This document shows, one piece after another, positions 37,392-46,028 of a DNA stretch of 64,000 bases. Made by a program: the position numbers and the translations under genes. Below the pieces are notes generated by a model, which ran no database searches, was not told the origin of the DNA, and was given only the letters and a program-made list of their open reading frames with translations. The stretch covers positions 2,542,001 through 2,606,000 of the forward strand of contig NZ_CP102253.1 of NCBI RefSeq assembly GCF_025145845.1. Reading direction: 5' to 3'. The stretch's first letter is position 1. Each line of letters begins with the position of its first letter. The DNA comes from Alistipes shahii WAL 8301 (GTDB taxonomy: Bacteria > Bacteroidota > Bacteroidia > Bacteroidales > Rikenellaceae).

Positions 37392-37399
37392 CAAAGGTA
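37392..37399 (-). promoter_or_regulatory. -7 box TACCTTTG for the MATE gene
   Basis: Minus strand TACCTTTG ending eight bases before the ATG at 37384; no clear TTTG at -33. Confidence 0.45.
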
Positions 37400-37530
37400 C
37401 GAATAATCTCTGGGAAAAGAGAAGAAAGGTTTGTGCGGATTTTTCCAAGTTGAAATAACATAGTTCCTGGTCAATATTGACTTTCGGGGATTTTTTGCTG
37501 AAATTTGTGGGAGCAATACCCCAAAAGAGC

Positions 37531-37561
37531 GTTGTATTCTGCAAAACATTTTCTATCTTTG
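37531..37561 (+). promoter_or_regulatory. Promoter of the AT-rich insert
   Basis: GTTG (37531-37534), 19 bases, TATCTTTG (37554-37561) reading rightwards. It would produce a leader of about 350 nt before the gene at 37925, containing the hairpin at 37645-37739. Confidence 0.65.
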
Positions 37562-37644
37562 TCTTGCTGTCCGGATGGGCAGCGACATATTGTTGGCAGA
37601 AGTGTTTCGCTTTTATTCTTGAATGGAAATCTGGAAAATTTCAC

Positions 37645-37739
37645 GTGAACAAGAATAAGCAATACAAACACTCATCGCCGTGTATAGTTATATCATTCTC
37701 GATATACTGTCCGGTGTGGGGTATTGTTTATTTGTTCAC
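37645..37739 (+). other. Extended imperfect hairpin in an untranslated leader
   Basis: Left arm 37645-37671 (GTGAACAAGAATAAG...) pairs with right arm 37714-37739 (...TTTATTTGTTCAC) with a few mismatches, and ATATC / GATAT pair inside with a 6-base loop. The region 37400-37924 otherwise has no supportable gene. It could be the remains of a small mobile element, an RNA regulator of the downstream gene or a structured RNA; the sequence does not decide. Confidence 0.5.
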
Positions 37740-37924
37740 GGGTATTCCAGAACCTCCATTCAGATAAACGAACGACTCCACACTTCTTTTTTGACAACCG
37801 CCATATAGGAGCCGAGTGGCGCATATCTCAGTGCTTATGGAAAATAATTGAATTGGCAATAATTGTGGAAATAGATTCCTGTAATATTAGTGATAAATAT
37901 TTGTAAATTAATAAAATATAAATT

Positions 37925-38758
37925 ATGAAACAGTATAGGGTAATTGGGGCGTCGATATTTTTTTGTCTTTCATTTTTGGGGTGTAAAAATTACGAAAACC
38001 AAAAGGATAAAATGATACGATTCGTATGCGATTACAAAGCAATGCAAATCGAAAACGGAAACGTGGACTATGAGAATCTGTGTGATTTAAACCGGATTTT
38101 ATCCCGATTCAGGGATACCATGCAGATGAGTTTAATCGAATATTGTTCGCAGAAAAGAGAGCAGAGCGAACGGGACTTAAAGTTGTCACAGCAGATACGC
38201 TTGAGTGAATATGACCTTATGACAGGGTCATCCAGAGCGGCTCTTGATAAAATGAAGCCGATGAATTATTATGAACAAGATTTGAAAAAATTGAAATCTA
38301 TCCTAATGAAAACAGATTCATTGGCACTCAACTCGGACATGTATGCGAAAACGATCTCCGGGTATTTTACAATGGCATTGAGTAAATTAAAAAAGAAGAA
38401 CAAGGCCGATGCCGATTTTATGGGGCTTCTTCTCTTTTTTGCAGGGAACTCTCAAATTATTTCGGACAAATACGAGATCGTTTATAATGCGTATTATGAT
38501 GCGGTCCGATTTTTAATAACCGAACCGGAGTTTTGGATTTCAGATTATTGTAATATCGTGTTGAAAACGATAAAGGCATTTTCGGCGAAATTGGAGGCGG
38601 ATGAATTTTATTCGATTTATATGGATATGGTAAACCATACTGCGGCTGACTATCTTGGTCCCGATCTTGTTGATATTATAAATACATACACTCGGTATGC
38701 GTATGTTACGGATAAGGAAACTGAATTTGAAAAATATTTGGCAATTTCATTGGAATAA
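37925..38758 (+). CDS. Unknown lipoprotein in AT-rich DNA
   Basis: 277 residues: signal peptide with lipobox SFLGC at about residue 20, then a mostly helical, Lys/Glu/Asp/Tyr-rich body without recognisable domains. I know of no family for it. Base composition is far more AT-rich than the flanking genes, with codons such as AAA, TTA and ATA frequent, which points to horizontal transfer. It is followed after 27 bp by a 67-residue protein, so the two may be a unit. Confidence 0.75.
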   Translation: MKQYRVIGASIFFCLSFLGCKNYENQKDKMIRFVCDYKAMQIENGNVDYENLCDLNRILSRFRDTMQMSLIEYCSQKREQSERDLKLSQQIRLSEYDLMTGSSRAALDKMKPMNYYEQDLKKLKSILMKTDSLALNSDMYAKTISGYFTMALSKLKKKNKADADFMGLLLFFAGNSQIISDKYEIVYNAYYDAVRFLITEPEFWISDYCNIVLKTIKAFSAKLEADEFYSIYMDMVNHTAADYLGPDLVDIINTYTRYAYVTDKETEFEKYLAISLE

Positions 38759-38785
38759 CGATCATACATTTAAAAATTGAAAACT

Positions 38786-38989
38786 ATGGCTGGAAATTTA
38801 TGGAAAATGACAGCGATCAAAAATGCTGGAAAACTGACGAAGGGAATGAGCGTCGAGATTCTTGTAACCGGAACATCAGCAAAACCGAGTGTAAAACAAA
38901 TTATCGAGGCAATCGAAGACAAATACGGCGTAACCGTATCGAGTTGTCATTGTGGATATGCTAATTTTGAGATTGAGAAATTGAATTGA
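38786..38989 (+). CDS. Small conserved-looking protein (67 aa), unknown function
   Basis: 67 residues from ATG 38786 (MAGNLWKMTAIKNAGKLTKG); a TTG nine bases upstream is an alternative. The compact pattern (GMSVEILVTGTSAKPSVKQI, then an EDKYGVTVSSCHCGYANFEI end with two cysteines) looks like a folded domain rather than a chance frame. No signal peptide. AT-rich like the lipoprotein gene 27 bp upstream. I cannot assign a function; pairing with a lipoprotein could suggest an effector-partner or immunity-type arrangement, which is speculation. Confidence 0.65.
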   Translation: MAGNLWKMTAIKNAGKLTKGMSVEILVTGTSAKPSVKQIIEAIEDKYGVTVSSCHCGYANFEIEKLN

Positions 38990-38995
38990 ACCGAT

Positions 38996-39051
38996 AGCTG
39001 TTTATGTAATAAGGGAGAACCGCACGGTCCTCCCTTATTACATAAACAGCT
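38996..39051. terminator. 22-bp perfect hairpin between convergent genes
   Basis: Arms 38996-39017 and 39030-39051 are perfect reverse complements (22 bp), with a 12-base loop. It lies 6 bp after the small gene and 8 bp before the clpC stop, serving both directions. Confidence 0.8.
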
Positions 39052-39059
39052 GTTTGGTT

Positions 39060-41513
39060 TTACGCCACGCGCAGCTTCACGCCGTGGGCCTTGTCCGACT
39101 CCACGACCACGGTGTCGCCCTCGTGGAGCTTGCCGTCGATGATCAGCGACGAAAGCGGCTCTTCGACGTTGTCCATCAGCGTCCGTTTCAGCGAGCGGAC
39201 TCCGTAGCGCGACTCGTAGCCCATGGCCGCCAGCCGGCGTTTGGCCCCTTCGGTGATCTTCACCTTGTAGCCCAGCCTGCCCGTGCGGGCCATCAGCCCC
39301 TGCAATTCCAGGTCGACGATCCGTTCCACGTCGGCGATCTCCAGCGTGCGGAACAGCACGATGTCGTCGATGCGGTTGAGGAACTCCGGGGCGAAGGTGT
39401 GCTCCAGAGCCTTGCGGTATTCGCTCTGGGGCGTCCGGTCGGCTACGGCGCTCTTCGAAGTGGTGCTGTAACCCACATGCACCGATTTCTGGATCACGGC
39501 CCGCGAACCCACGTTCGAGGTCATAATGATGATCGTGTTGCGGAAGTCGACCTTGCGTCCCGAGCCGTCGGTGAGGTGCCCCTCGTCGAAGATCTGCAAC
39601 ATGGCGTTGAAGACCTCGGGATGGGCCTTCTCGATCTCGTCGAAGAGCACCACGGCGTAGGGCTGACGACGCACGGCCTCCGTTAACTGGCCTCCTTCGC
39701 CGTAACCGACGTATCCCGGGGGCGAGCCGATCAGGCGCGCCACGTTGTGTTTTTCGCCGTATTCGCTCATGTCGATCCGGATCAGCCCGCGGCGCTCGTC
39801 GAACAGCCATTTCGACACCTCCTTGGCCAGCAGCGTCTTGCCGACGCCCGTGGGCCCGACGAAGAGGAAGACGCCGATGGGGCGGTTTTCGTCCTTCAGT
39901 CCGGCGCGCGAACGGCGGATGGTGCGCGAAATCTTCTCCACGGCCTCCTGCTGTCCCACGACGCGCTTGGCGAGGTGTTCGCGCAGGGTTTGCAGACGGA
40001 TCATCTCGCCGTCCGAGACGCGCTCCGCAGGGATGCCCGTCATGGCGGTAATCACCTCCTGGATATGCCTTGCGGTGATCTCCACGGGATTGCTTTCGAG
40101 CGAGCGCTTCCATTCGGCGCGGCTCTCGCCCAGCTTCGAGTGCAGCGCGATTTCCCGCATGCGCGCCGAGGCGGCCTTCTCGTAGACCAGCGCTTCGACC
40201 GCTTCGCGGCGTTCGCGCCTGGCGTCGCTGAGCGCCGTCTTCATGGCCCGCAGCTCCTCCGGTTCGCGTGCCGATTGCAGGTGCGCCCGCGAGCCGGCCT
40301 CGTCCAGCGCGTCGATGGCCTTGTCGGGGAAATAGCGGTCGGTGACGTAACGCCCGGTGAGCGTCACGCAGGCCTGCAACGCCTCCTCGGTGTAGTGCAC
40401 CTTGTGGTGGCGCTCGTAGTGGGGCGCGATGTTGCGCAGGATCTGGAGCGTCTGCTCGGGTGTCGTCGGCTCGATCACCACCTTCTGGAAGCGGCGTTCG
40501 AGGGCCGAGTCGGTCTCGATGTTCTCGCGGTACTCGTCGAGCGTCGTGGCGCCGATGGTTTGCAGTTCGCCGCGCGCGAGGGCCGGTTTGAGGATGTTGG
40601 CCGTGTCGAGGCTGCCCTGCGTGGAGCCGGCGCCCACGATGGTGTGTATCTCGTCGATGAAGATGATCGTGTCCTTGGCTTTGCGCAGTTCGTCCAGCAG
40701 CTGCTGCATGCGCTCCTCGAACTCGCCGCGGAACTTCGTGCCCGCCACGAGCGACGAGACGTCGAGCGAGAAGAGCGTTTTGTCGGCGATGGTGTAGGGC
40801 ACTTCGCCGCGCGCGATGCGCAGCGCCAGCCCTTCGACGATGGCGCTCTTGCCCACGCCGGCCTCGCCGATCAGGATCGGGTTGTTTTTCTTGCGGCGCG
40901 AGAGGATCTGCACCACGCGTTCGATCTCCTGCTCGCGGCCTATGATCGGGTCGATCTTCCCCTCGCGGGCCAGCCGCGTAAGGTTCACGCCGAACTTGTC
41001 CAGCAGGTGGGCCGGGCCTTTCTCCTCGTTCCTGTTCTCCTCGCCGAAGTCGAGCATGTGAACCTGCACTTCGGTGCGGAAGTCGTCGCCCACGGCGAAT
41101 TTTTGCAGGTCTCCGGACACGCTGTCGGCCGTCACGCCGTACATCTCCAGTACGCGCGCGGTCGCCGTCGAACGGTCGCTGATGATGGCCAGCAGCGCGT
41201 GGGCCGTCGACACGCTCCGGGCGACGCCCGGCATTGCGAGCAGTTCCTCGGTGAAGTCGCGGTAATACTCCTCGGGCGACCGGGTCTCCTGCTGTTTGGC
41301 GCTGATTACCTCGCGTTCGATGCGCAGGCGCACCTGATAAAGCTCCCAGTCCTTGAGTCGGGAGGATAAAAGCTGGTAGGCGAGCGACCCCTCTTCGCGG
41401 AGCAGTTCCAGCGTGAGGAAGTCCTTGAGCGAATGCGTCATTCCCGCCTTCGTCGTGTTGAATGCCGAACGGGCGATGATGCCCTCCAACGTTTTCGAAA
41501 TTTTTGGTTGCAT
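39060..41513 (-). CDS. clpC: ClpC/ClpA-type AAA+ unfoldase
   Basis: 817 residues. N-terminal Clp_N repeats (about 1-145), first AAA+ module with GEAGVGKSAIVEGLA and FIDEIHTIVGAGST, a middle region (about 400-470), second AAA+ module with GPTGVGKTLLAKEVSKWLF and VVLFDEIEKAHPEVF, and the C-terminal D2-small domain (YGVRSLKRTLMDNVEEPL). The middle region is short, unlike the long coiled coil of ClpB, so this is the protease-partner type that could work with the ClpP in this window. It ends in a short tail VRVA. Confidence 0.9.
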   Translation of the reverse strand: MQPKISKTLEGIIARSAFNTTKAGMTHSLKDFLTLELLREEGSLAYQLLSSRLKDWELYQVRLRIEREVISAKQQETRSPEEYYRDFTEELLAMPGVARSVSTAHALLAIISDRSTATARVLEMYGVTADSVSGDLQKFAVGDDFRTEVQVHMLDFGEENRNEEKGPAHLLDKFGVNLTRLAREGKIDPIIGREQEIERVVQILSRRKKNNPILIGEAGVGKSAIVEGLALRIARGEVPYTIADKTLFSLDVSSLVAGTKFRGEFEERMQQLLDELRKAKDTIIFIDEIHTIVGAGSTQGSLDTANILKPALARGELQTIGATTLDEYRENIETDSALERRFQKVVIEPTTPEQTLQILRNIAPHYERHHKVHYTEEALQACVTLTGRYVTDRYFPDKAIDALDEAGSRAHLQSAREPEELRAMKTALSDARRERREAVEALVYEKAASARMREIALHSKLGESRAEWKRSLESNPVEITARHIQEVITAMTGIPAERVSDGEMIRLQTLREHLAKRVVGQQEAVEKISRTIRRSRAGLKDENRPIGVFLFVGPTGVGKTLLAKEVSKWLFDERRGLIRIDMSEYGEKHNVARLIGSPPGYVGYGEGGQLTEAVRRQPYAVVLFDEIEKAHPEVFNAMLQIFDEGHLTDGSGRKVDFRNTIIIMTSNVGSRAVIQKSVHVGYSTTSKSAVADRTPQSEYRKALEHTFAPEFLNRIDDIVLFRTLEIADVERIVDLELQGLMARTGRLGYKVKITEGAKRRLAAMGYESRYGVRSLKRTLMDNVEEPLSSLIIDGKLHEGDTVVVESDKAHGVKLRVA

Positions 41514-41903
41514 GTTGCGTCGTCGTTATGAATTCGCCATACTAACGAGAGCGCGTATGTGATTATTATGCGGCCGTTTTTGTTTAGTGGCTGAACTTTG
41601 GTGGCTGATGCAGAGGCGTTTCCATCGGACGGGCATTTTCGGAGCAGCCCCAAGGCATCGGGTTTACCGGCTGACTTCCAGTGTCTTGCGGGCTTTATCG
41701 GAGCGCTTCCGAACGGAATTGTATAGAATCGGCTTTTTTATGGCGCGACTTGCCGGAATGTTCCGGATATTTCGCTGACGATCACCGAAATCCGACAGGA
41801 ATGCATTTTCGGCCTTTTGGGGTATAAAATTTTATTTCGGGTGATTTCGTGACGGAAAAGGCTCTCCCGGACAGTCGGTTTTAGCTCTCCGCCCGCCGGG
41901 TTT
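41514..41903. other. 390-bp gap with no recognised feature
   Basis: Between the clpC start and the phosphoesterase 3' end. Short open frames here have no coding character. A small palindrome CCGGAA-TG-TTCCGG is near 41755. No RNA gene, promoter with both boxes or repeat was found. Confidence 0.4.
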
Positions 41904-42398
41904 TCAGCTGCGGGGCCACTCGCCGACCTCCATGTCGCGCATCTCCGCGCCGTCGATCGTAAGGCGTACGGCCGTGCGGACCTTGTGGAAGCCGAACTCC
42001 CCGGCAGCTCCGGGGTTGACGTGGAGCAGGTCGTAGACGGGATCGTAGATGACTTTGAGGATGTGGGAATGCCCGGCGATGAAGAGTTTCGGGTGCACGG
42101 ACTGGATTTTCTGCACGGCGCGCGGGTCGTAATGGCGGGGATAACCTCCGATGTGGGTCATCAGCACCTGCACCCGCTCGCACTCGAAGGCCTGGAACGC
42201 GGGATAGACGCGGCGGGTCATGCCGCCGTCGATGTTGCCGCTCACGGCGCGGAGCGGCTTGAATGCGGCGATCCGGTCGGCCAGCTCGATCGAGCCGATG
42301 TCGCCCGCATGCCAGATTTCGTCCACGTCTTTCAGAAATTCGCGGAGCGTGTCGTCGAAGGTTCCGTGGGTGTCGGATATAATGCCGATGCGTTTCAT
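41904..42398 (-). CDS. YfcE-like metallophosphoesterase
   Basis: 164 residues from ATG 42398 (MKRIGIISDTHGTFDD). The metallophosphoesterase signature set is complete: D-x-H in SDTHGTF, GDIG, GN in VSGNIDGG, H in MTHIGG and GHSH. These are small cytoplasmic phosphodiesterases acting on artificial or cyclic substrates in vitro; the native substrate is unknown. The start overlaps the rarA stop by 4 bp, so the two are co-translated. Confidence 0.9.
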   Translation of the reverse strand: MKRIGIISDTHGTFDDTLREFLKDVDEIWHAGDIGSIELADRIAAFKPLRAVSGNIDGGMTRRVYPAFQAFECERVQVLMTHIGGYPRHYDPRAVQKIQSVHPKLFIAGHSHILKVIYDPVYDLLHVNPGAAGEFGFHKVRTAVRLTIDGAEMRDMEVGEWPRS

Positions 42399-43672
42399 TG
42401 GTACTTGTCTTTCCACAGCTGCGCCATCCGTTCGGCGATTTTGGCTTCGGCGGCGTTCTGCGTGTCGGGTTCGTAGAACTTCGTGCCCGAAAGGCTCTCG
42501 GGCAGGAACTCCTGCTCGGCGAAATGCCCCGCGTAGTCGTGGGCGTATTTATAGCCTTTGCCGTAGCCCGCCTTGTCCATCAGGCGGGTCGGGGCGTTGC
42601 GCAGGTGCAGCGGCACGGGACGGTTCGTGGTGTCGCGCTCGACCAGCGACATCGCCTTGTTGATGGCCATGTAGGCCGAATTGCTCTTGGGGCTGGTGGC
42701 CAGGTAGATCGTCGTCTCGGCCAGCGTGATGCGCGCCTCGGGCATGCCGATCTTGTGCACCGTGTCGAAGCAGGCGTTGGCCAGCAGCAGGGCGTTGGGA
42801 TTCGCCAGCCCGATGTCCTCCGAGGCCAGGATCACCAGACGCCGGGCCAGGAACCGCGGCTCCTCGCCCCCGGCCAGCATCCGCGCCAGGTAGTAGATCG
42901 CGGCGTTGGGGTCGCTGCCGCGGACCGATTTGATGAAGGCCGAAATGACATCGTAGTGCTGTTCGCCGTTCTTGTCGTAGAGAGCGATGTTCTGCTGGAG
43001 GCAGTCGGTGACGTACCGGTCGGTGATCGTCACCTTGCCGTCGGTGGCCCCGACGACGATTTCGAGGATGTTGAGCAGCTTGCGCGCGTCGCCGCCCGAG
43101 AAGCGGAACAGCGCGCCGGTTTCCGTGACCTCGATGTCGCGCTCTTTCAGCTCGGTGTCGGTCGTCAGGGCACGGTCGAGCAACGTTTGCAGGTCCTTGT
43201 CTTCGAGCGACTTGAGGATGTAGACCTGACAGCGGCTCAAGAGCGGCGAGATCACCTCGAACGAGGGGTTTTCGGTCGTCGCGCCGATGAGCGTGAAGAC
43301 GCCCTGTTCGACGGCCCCTAAGAGCGAATCCTGCTGCGACTTGTTGAAGCGGTGGATTTCGTCGATGAACAGCAGCGGGGCCTTCTGGTCGAAGAACCGC
43401 TGCTTGCGCGCCGACTCGATCACCTCGCGCACGTCCTTCACGCCCGACGTGACGGCCGAGAGGGTGAAGAACGGGCGTTCCAACTGTGTGGCGACGATCT
43501 TCGCCAGCGTGGTCTTGCCCACGCCCGGAGGTCCCCAGAGGATGAACGACGGGACGTTGCCCGTCTCGAAGAACTTGCGGAACACCCCGTTTTTGCCCAC
43601 GAGGTGCTCCTGCCCGATATATTCGTCTATCGTGCGGGGGCGCAGTCGTTCGGCTAAAGGAATGTTCGGCAT
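42395..43672 (-). CDS. rarA: Replication-associated recombination protein A (AAA+ ATPase)
   Basis: 425 residues. N-terminal PLAERLRPRTIDEYIGQEHLV is the RarA/MgsA hallmark, followed by Walker A GPPGVGKTTLA, Walker B LLFIDEIHRFNKSQQD, sensor 1 GATTENPSFEV, and the C-terminal tetramerisation domain (DPNAAIYYLARMLAGGEDPRFLARRLV-like and VPLHLRNAPTRLMD). It acts at stalled replication forks. It has the phosphoesterase gene as its downstream partner. Confidence 0.95.
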   Translation of the reverse strand: MPNIPLAERLRPRTIDEYIGQEHLVGKNGVFRKFFETGNVPSFILWGPPGVGKTTLAKIVATQLERPFFTLSAVTSGVKDVREVIESARKQRFFDQKAPLLFIDEIHRFNKSQQDSLLGAVEQGVFTLIGATTENPSFEVISPLLSRCQVYILKSLEDKDLQTLLDRALTTDTELKERDIEVTETGALFRFSGGDARKLLNILEIVVGATDGKVTITDRYVTDCLQQNIALYDKNGEQHYDVISAFIKSVRGSDPNAAIYYLARMLAGGEEPRFLARRLVILASEDIGLANPNALLLANACFDTVHKIGMPEARITLAETTIYLATSPKSNSAYMAINKAMSLVERDTTNRPVPLHLRNAPTRLMDKAGYGKGYKYAHDYAGHFAEQEFLPESLSGTKFYEPDTQNAAEAKIAERMAQLWKDKYQ

Positions 43673-43693
43673 GGCATGTTCGATTTATTAGGA

Positions 43694-43701
43694 CAAAGAT
43701 A
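43694..43701 (-). promoter_or_regulatory. -7 box TATCTTTG of rarA
   Basis: Minus strand TATCTTTG, 21 bp before the rarA start. A plus-strand TATATTTG lies at 43723-43730, possibly for the gene at 43980. Neither has a good -33 box. Confidence 0.5.
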
Positions 43702-43979
43702 GTAAAATTTCAAAAATTATTCTATATTTGTTAGACGCTGACAAACACGGAAAGTGTAAGTCTGTTCCCGAATCGTGAACGTAGGAAATTCACTTGGGTT
43801 GGGAGTAGGCAAACATCTTGCCGCGTCGTATCCGTATTCTGCGGGTATAGGCGTGGGAGTTGTCGCTTATTTTATCTTGCAAGGTATCCTACGACCTACG
43901 ATTCTGAAATGGGCTTCGGCACCACGCTTTTCTTTTTTGTTTATGCCGCCGGGGTGCGGGTGGCTGAAAAGCCTCGATT
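43702..43979. other. AT-rich gap of about 280 bp without a supported gene
   Basis: An open frame at 43775-44134 has no start signal, no family features and overlaps the next gene, so it is not called. No structure is clear. Confidence 0.3.
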
Positions 43980-44546
43980 ATGAAAAAGTTATTGCTGACG
44001 ATTTGTTCCTCGTTGTTTTGTGTGCTGTCCTATGCGCAAACGGAACATTTGACGTTCAAAGGTCTGCCGATAGATGGCAGCAAACAGGAATTTGTGAAAG
44101 AATTGCAGCGCCAAGGATATGTGTATGTAGATGACGATATTTTATCTGGTACATTTATAGGCCGGGATAGTTATGTTTTTATTTATGATACACCCATTAC
44201 GAATACCGTATGGCAAGTCGGGGTTTTGTTCAAATCGACATATGACACATGGAGCCTCATTAAAAGAATATATGACGACTTGGTGGATGTTTACACGAAA
44301 AAATATGGTGCTCCTATCCTTGATCAGAAAGAGTTTAAGTCGCCATGGAGAGAGGGTGATGGACATGAGTTATTTGCCTTGCGGTCTGATCGGTGTGTTT
44401 ATAGAACGGTGTTTGTGTATATAAAAGATGGGATGGATATTGGATGTGTTGAGATTCGCATGGCAAATGACTGTCGAATAATAATATTATACGAGGATAG
44501 TATTAATTCTGATTTGTTAACAAAAGAGCGAGCTAATGAAATTTGA
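43980..44546 (+). CDS. Unknown secreted protein, AT-rich
   Basis: 188 residues: signal peptide MKKLLLTICSSLFCVLSYA with cleavage at about residue 19, then a soluble domain rich in beta-like segments (LTFKGLPIDGSKQEFVKELQ, ...WQVGVLFKSTYDTWSLI, CVEIRMANDCRIIILYED). Similar proteins are known in gut Bacteroides by their LTFKGIPIDG-like start, but without a function. Low GC compared with neighbours. An IS3 element begins a few bases after the stop, so its natural downstream sequence may have been displaced. Confidence 0.75.
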   Translation: MKKLLLTICSSLFCVLSYAQTEHLTFKGLPIDGSKQEFVKELQRQGYVYVDDDILSGTFIGRDSYVFIYDTPITNTVWQVGVLFKSTYDTWSLIKRIYDDLVDVYTKKYGAPILDQKEFKSPWREGDGHELFALRSDRCVYRTVFVYIKDGMDIGCVEIRMANDCRIIILYEDSINSDLLTKERANEI

Positions 44547-44606
44547 ATGAAAAAAGAGACTGTCAATATGAAGTGCACCCCAAATATTGGACGGATTAGT
44601 ATTTGT

Positions 44607-45401
44607 TTAGATGGCATGAGTTCGGTATTGTACCGGGCTCATGTTGTTTAAGTATTTCTTTATCCGCTTGTTATTGTAGTAGTCGATATATTCTTCCAAT
44701 TCTTTTCGGAAATGGTCTATGGATGAGAATTTTTGCAAATATAATAATTCGGACTTCAATAATCCAAAGAAACTTTCCATAGCAGCGTTATCCAGACAGT
44801 TACCCTTGCGCGACATGCTCTGTGTAATACCTTTCTGTCTTAAACGGAGCTGATACTGCTTCATCTGATACTGCCAGCCCTGGTCGGAATGCAAGACAAT
44901 ACCCGGAGAATCCGGTATTCTGGCAAACGCATCGTCCAGCATCTTCATGATCTGCATAAAGTTAGGGCGTTCAGCTATTTTATAGCTAATAATCTCCCGG
45001 TTATATAAGTCCATAATCGGCGATAGATATAACTTTACGCCGCAAACCGAAAATTCCGTAAGGTCAGTAACCCACTTCTGATTCGGTTTTTCGGCTGCAA
45101 AGTCGCGTTGCAGAAGATTGGGCGCTATCCGTCCGATCTGTCCTTTGTATGAACAGTATTTACGGAGCCTGACCTGACTTTTTATCCCGCAAATATTCAT
45201 CAGCTTAAGTACGGTTTTGTGATTTATCGCATATCCGATCTTATTCATTTCAACGGTAATGCGCCGATAACCATAACGCCCCTTATGTTCGTGATATAAC
45301 CTTATAATACTCTCTTTTTCGCGAGCATATTTATCGGGTTGTTTTGATTTTCTGAAGTGATAATAAAATGTGCTTCGCGCCATCCCTGCGGCTTTGAGCA
45401 A
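44607..45401 (-). CDS. IS3-family transposase OrfB (integrase core)
   Basis: 264 residues from a TTG at 45401. N-terminal HTH-like part (LLKAAGMARSTFYYHF), then the rve integrase core with catalytic D in VTDLTEF, D in LHSDQGWQYQ and E in AAMESFFGLLKSE, and the C-terminal YIDYYNNKRIKKYLNNMSPVQYR. The frame is open far upstream of 45401 into OrfA, reading AIEGLRPQCRLSV, so OrfB is normally made as an OrfA-OrfB fusion by -1 slippage at the A7 run (45500-45494). Confidence 0.93.
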   Translation of the reverse strand: MLKAAGMARSTFYYHFRKSKQPDKYAREKESIIRLYHEHKGRYGYRRITVEMNKIGYAINHKTVLKLMNICGIKSQVRLRKYCSYKGQIGRIAPNLLQRDFAAEKPNQKWVTDLTEFSVCGVKLYLSPIMDLYNREIISYKIAERPNFMQIMKMLDDAFARIPDSPGIVLHSDQGWQYQMKQYQLRLRQKGITQSMSRKGNCLDNAAMESFFGLLKSELLYLQKFSSIDHFRKELEEYIDYYNNKRIKKYLNNMSPVQYRTHAI

Positions 45402-45424
45402 TACTGAAAGCCGGCACTGCGGCC

Positions 45425-45949
45425 TTAGTCCTTCGATGGCTTGGGCTCTTTCCCGCTCTCGCGGACAATGCGCTCCTCGACTAAGGCCTGCAATTTTTTT
45501 AAGTAAGCATTCTCGGCACGAAGATACTCCAGTTCCTTAAGCAACTCTTCGTGCGGAGTCGTTTTGAGTTTGACTTTTTTAGTCTTCGATTTACTCATGG
45601 CCGGCCTCCTTCTTTGCGGTTTACGCCGCAGGCCTTCAGCACCTTGGTTTTGATAGAGCCGCTCCCATTGACGAATAACAAAAGGGCCCGGAATGCCGAA
45701 ATGCACTGCTGTCTCCAGCAAAGATAGATGATTTTGGTGCATATGCTTCAAAACTGACAACTTAAATTCTGCACTGTAGCTACCGTGGCGCAGCTTAAGG
45801 CCGGCAAGGCCATGGCGCTCGAATAATGTTACCCACAAGTGAACTTGCGAGCGGCCACAGCCCAAGTGACATCCGGCTTCCCTAACCGAAAGTCCGCCTT
45901 CGAGTACCAGTTTTACGGCCTTTAAACGAATCTCATAATTATATTTCAT
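45425..45949 (-). CDS. IS3-family transposase OrfA (HTH)
   Basis: 174 residues from MKYNYEIRLKAVKLVLEGGL at 45949. Two helix-turn-helix segments (LSVREAGCHLGCGRSQVHLW and LSLLETAVHFGIPGPFVIRQW) and a C-terminal leucine-zipper-like helix (EELLKELEYLRAENAYLKKLQALVEE, given in parts). The A7 slippery run falls in the last helix, at codons Leu-Lys-Lys. Binds the IS ends. Confidence 0.92.
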   Translation of the reverse strand: MKYNYEIRLKAVKLVLEGGLSVREAGCHLGCGRSQVHLWVTLFERHGLAGLKLRHGSYSAEFKLSVLKHMHQNHLSLLETAVHFGIPGPFVIRQWERLYQNQGAEGLRRKPQRRRPAMSKSKTKKVKLKTTPHEELLKELEYLRAENAYLKKLQALVEERIVRESGKEPKPSKD

Positions 45950-46028
45950 AAAAAACACCCCAAAAGTGTCCAACTTTTGGGGTGCAGTACAATATGACAG
46001 CCTCTTTTTTTCTTTGCATTCTAATTTA

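Larger units (their letters stand above)
44549..46012 (-). mobile_element. IS3-family (IS150-group) insertion sequence, apparently intact
   Basis: About 1.45 kb with imperfect terminal inverted repeats: left end GAGACTGTCAATATG...TGCACCCCAAA, right end (reverse complement) GAGGCTGTCATATTG...TGCACCCCAAA. The inverted repeat extends into A-runs on both sides, so the exact boundary (44549-44561 and 45999-46012) and any target duplication are uncertain. Two reading frames and a slippery A7 run are intact. It lies about 20 bp beyond the aspS stop and directly after the secreted-protein gene. Confidence 0.88.

Noticed and set aside
37477..37767. 96-codon frame upstream of the AT-rich lipoprotein
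   Set aside because: Crosses the promoter and the hairpin; no signal or domain; more likely leader DNA.
43739..43979. Cobalamin riboswitch or RNA element before the secreted protein
   Set aside because: No conserved B12-box-like core or paired stems could be found.
43775..44134. 119-codon frame before the secreted protein
   Set aside because: Overlaps a better gene in another frame, no promoter or start context, no recognisable domain.
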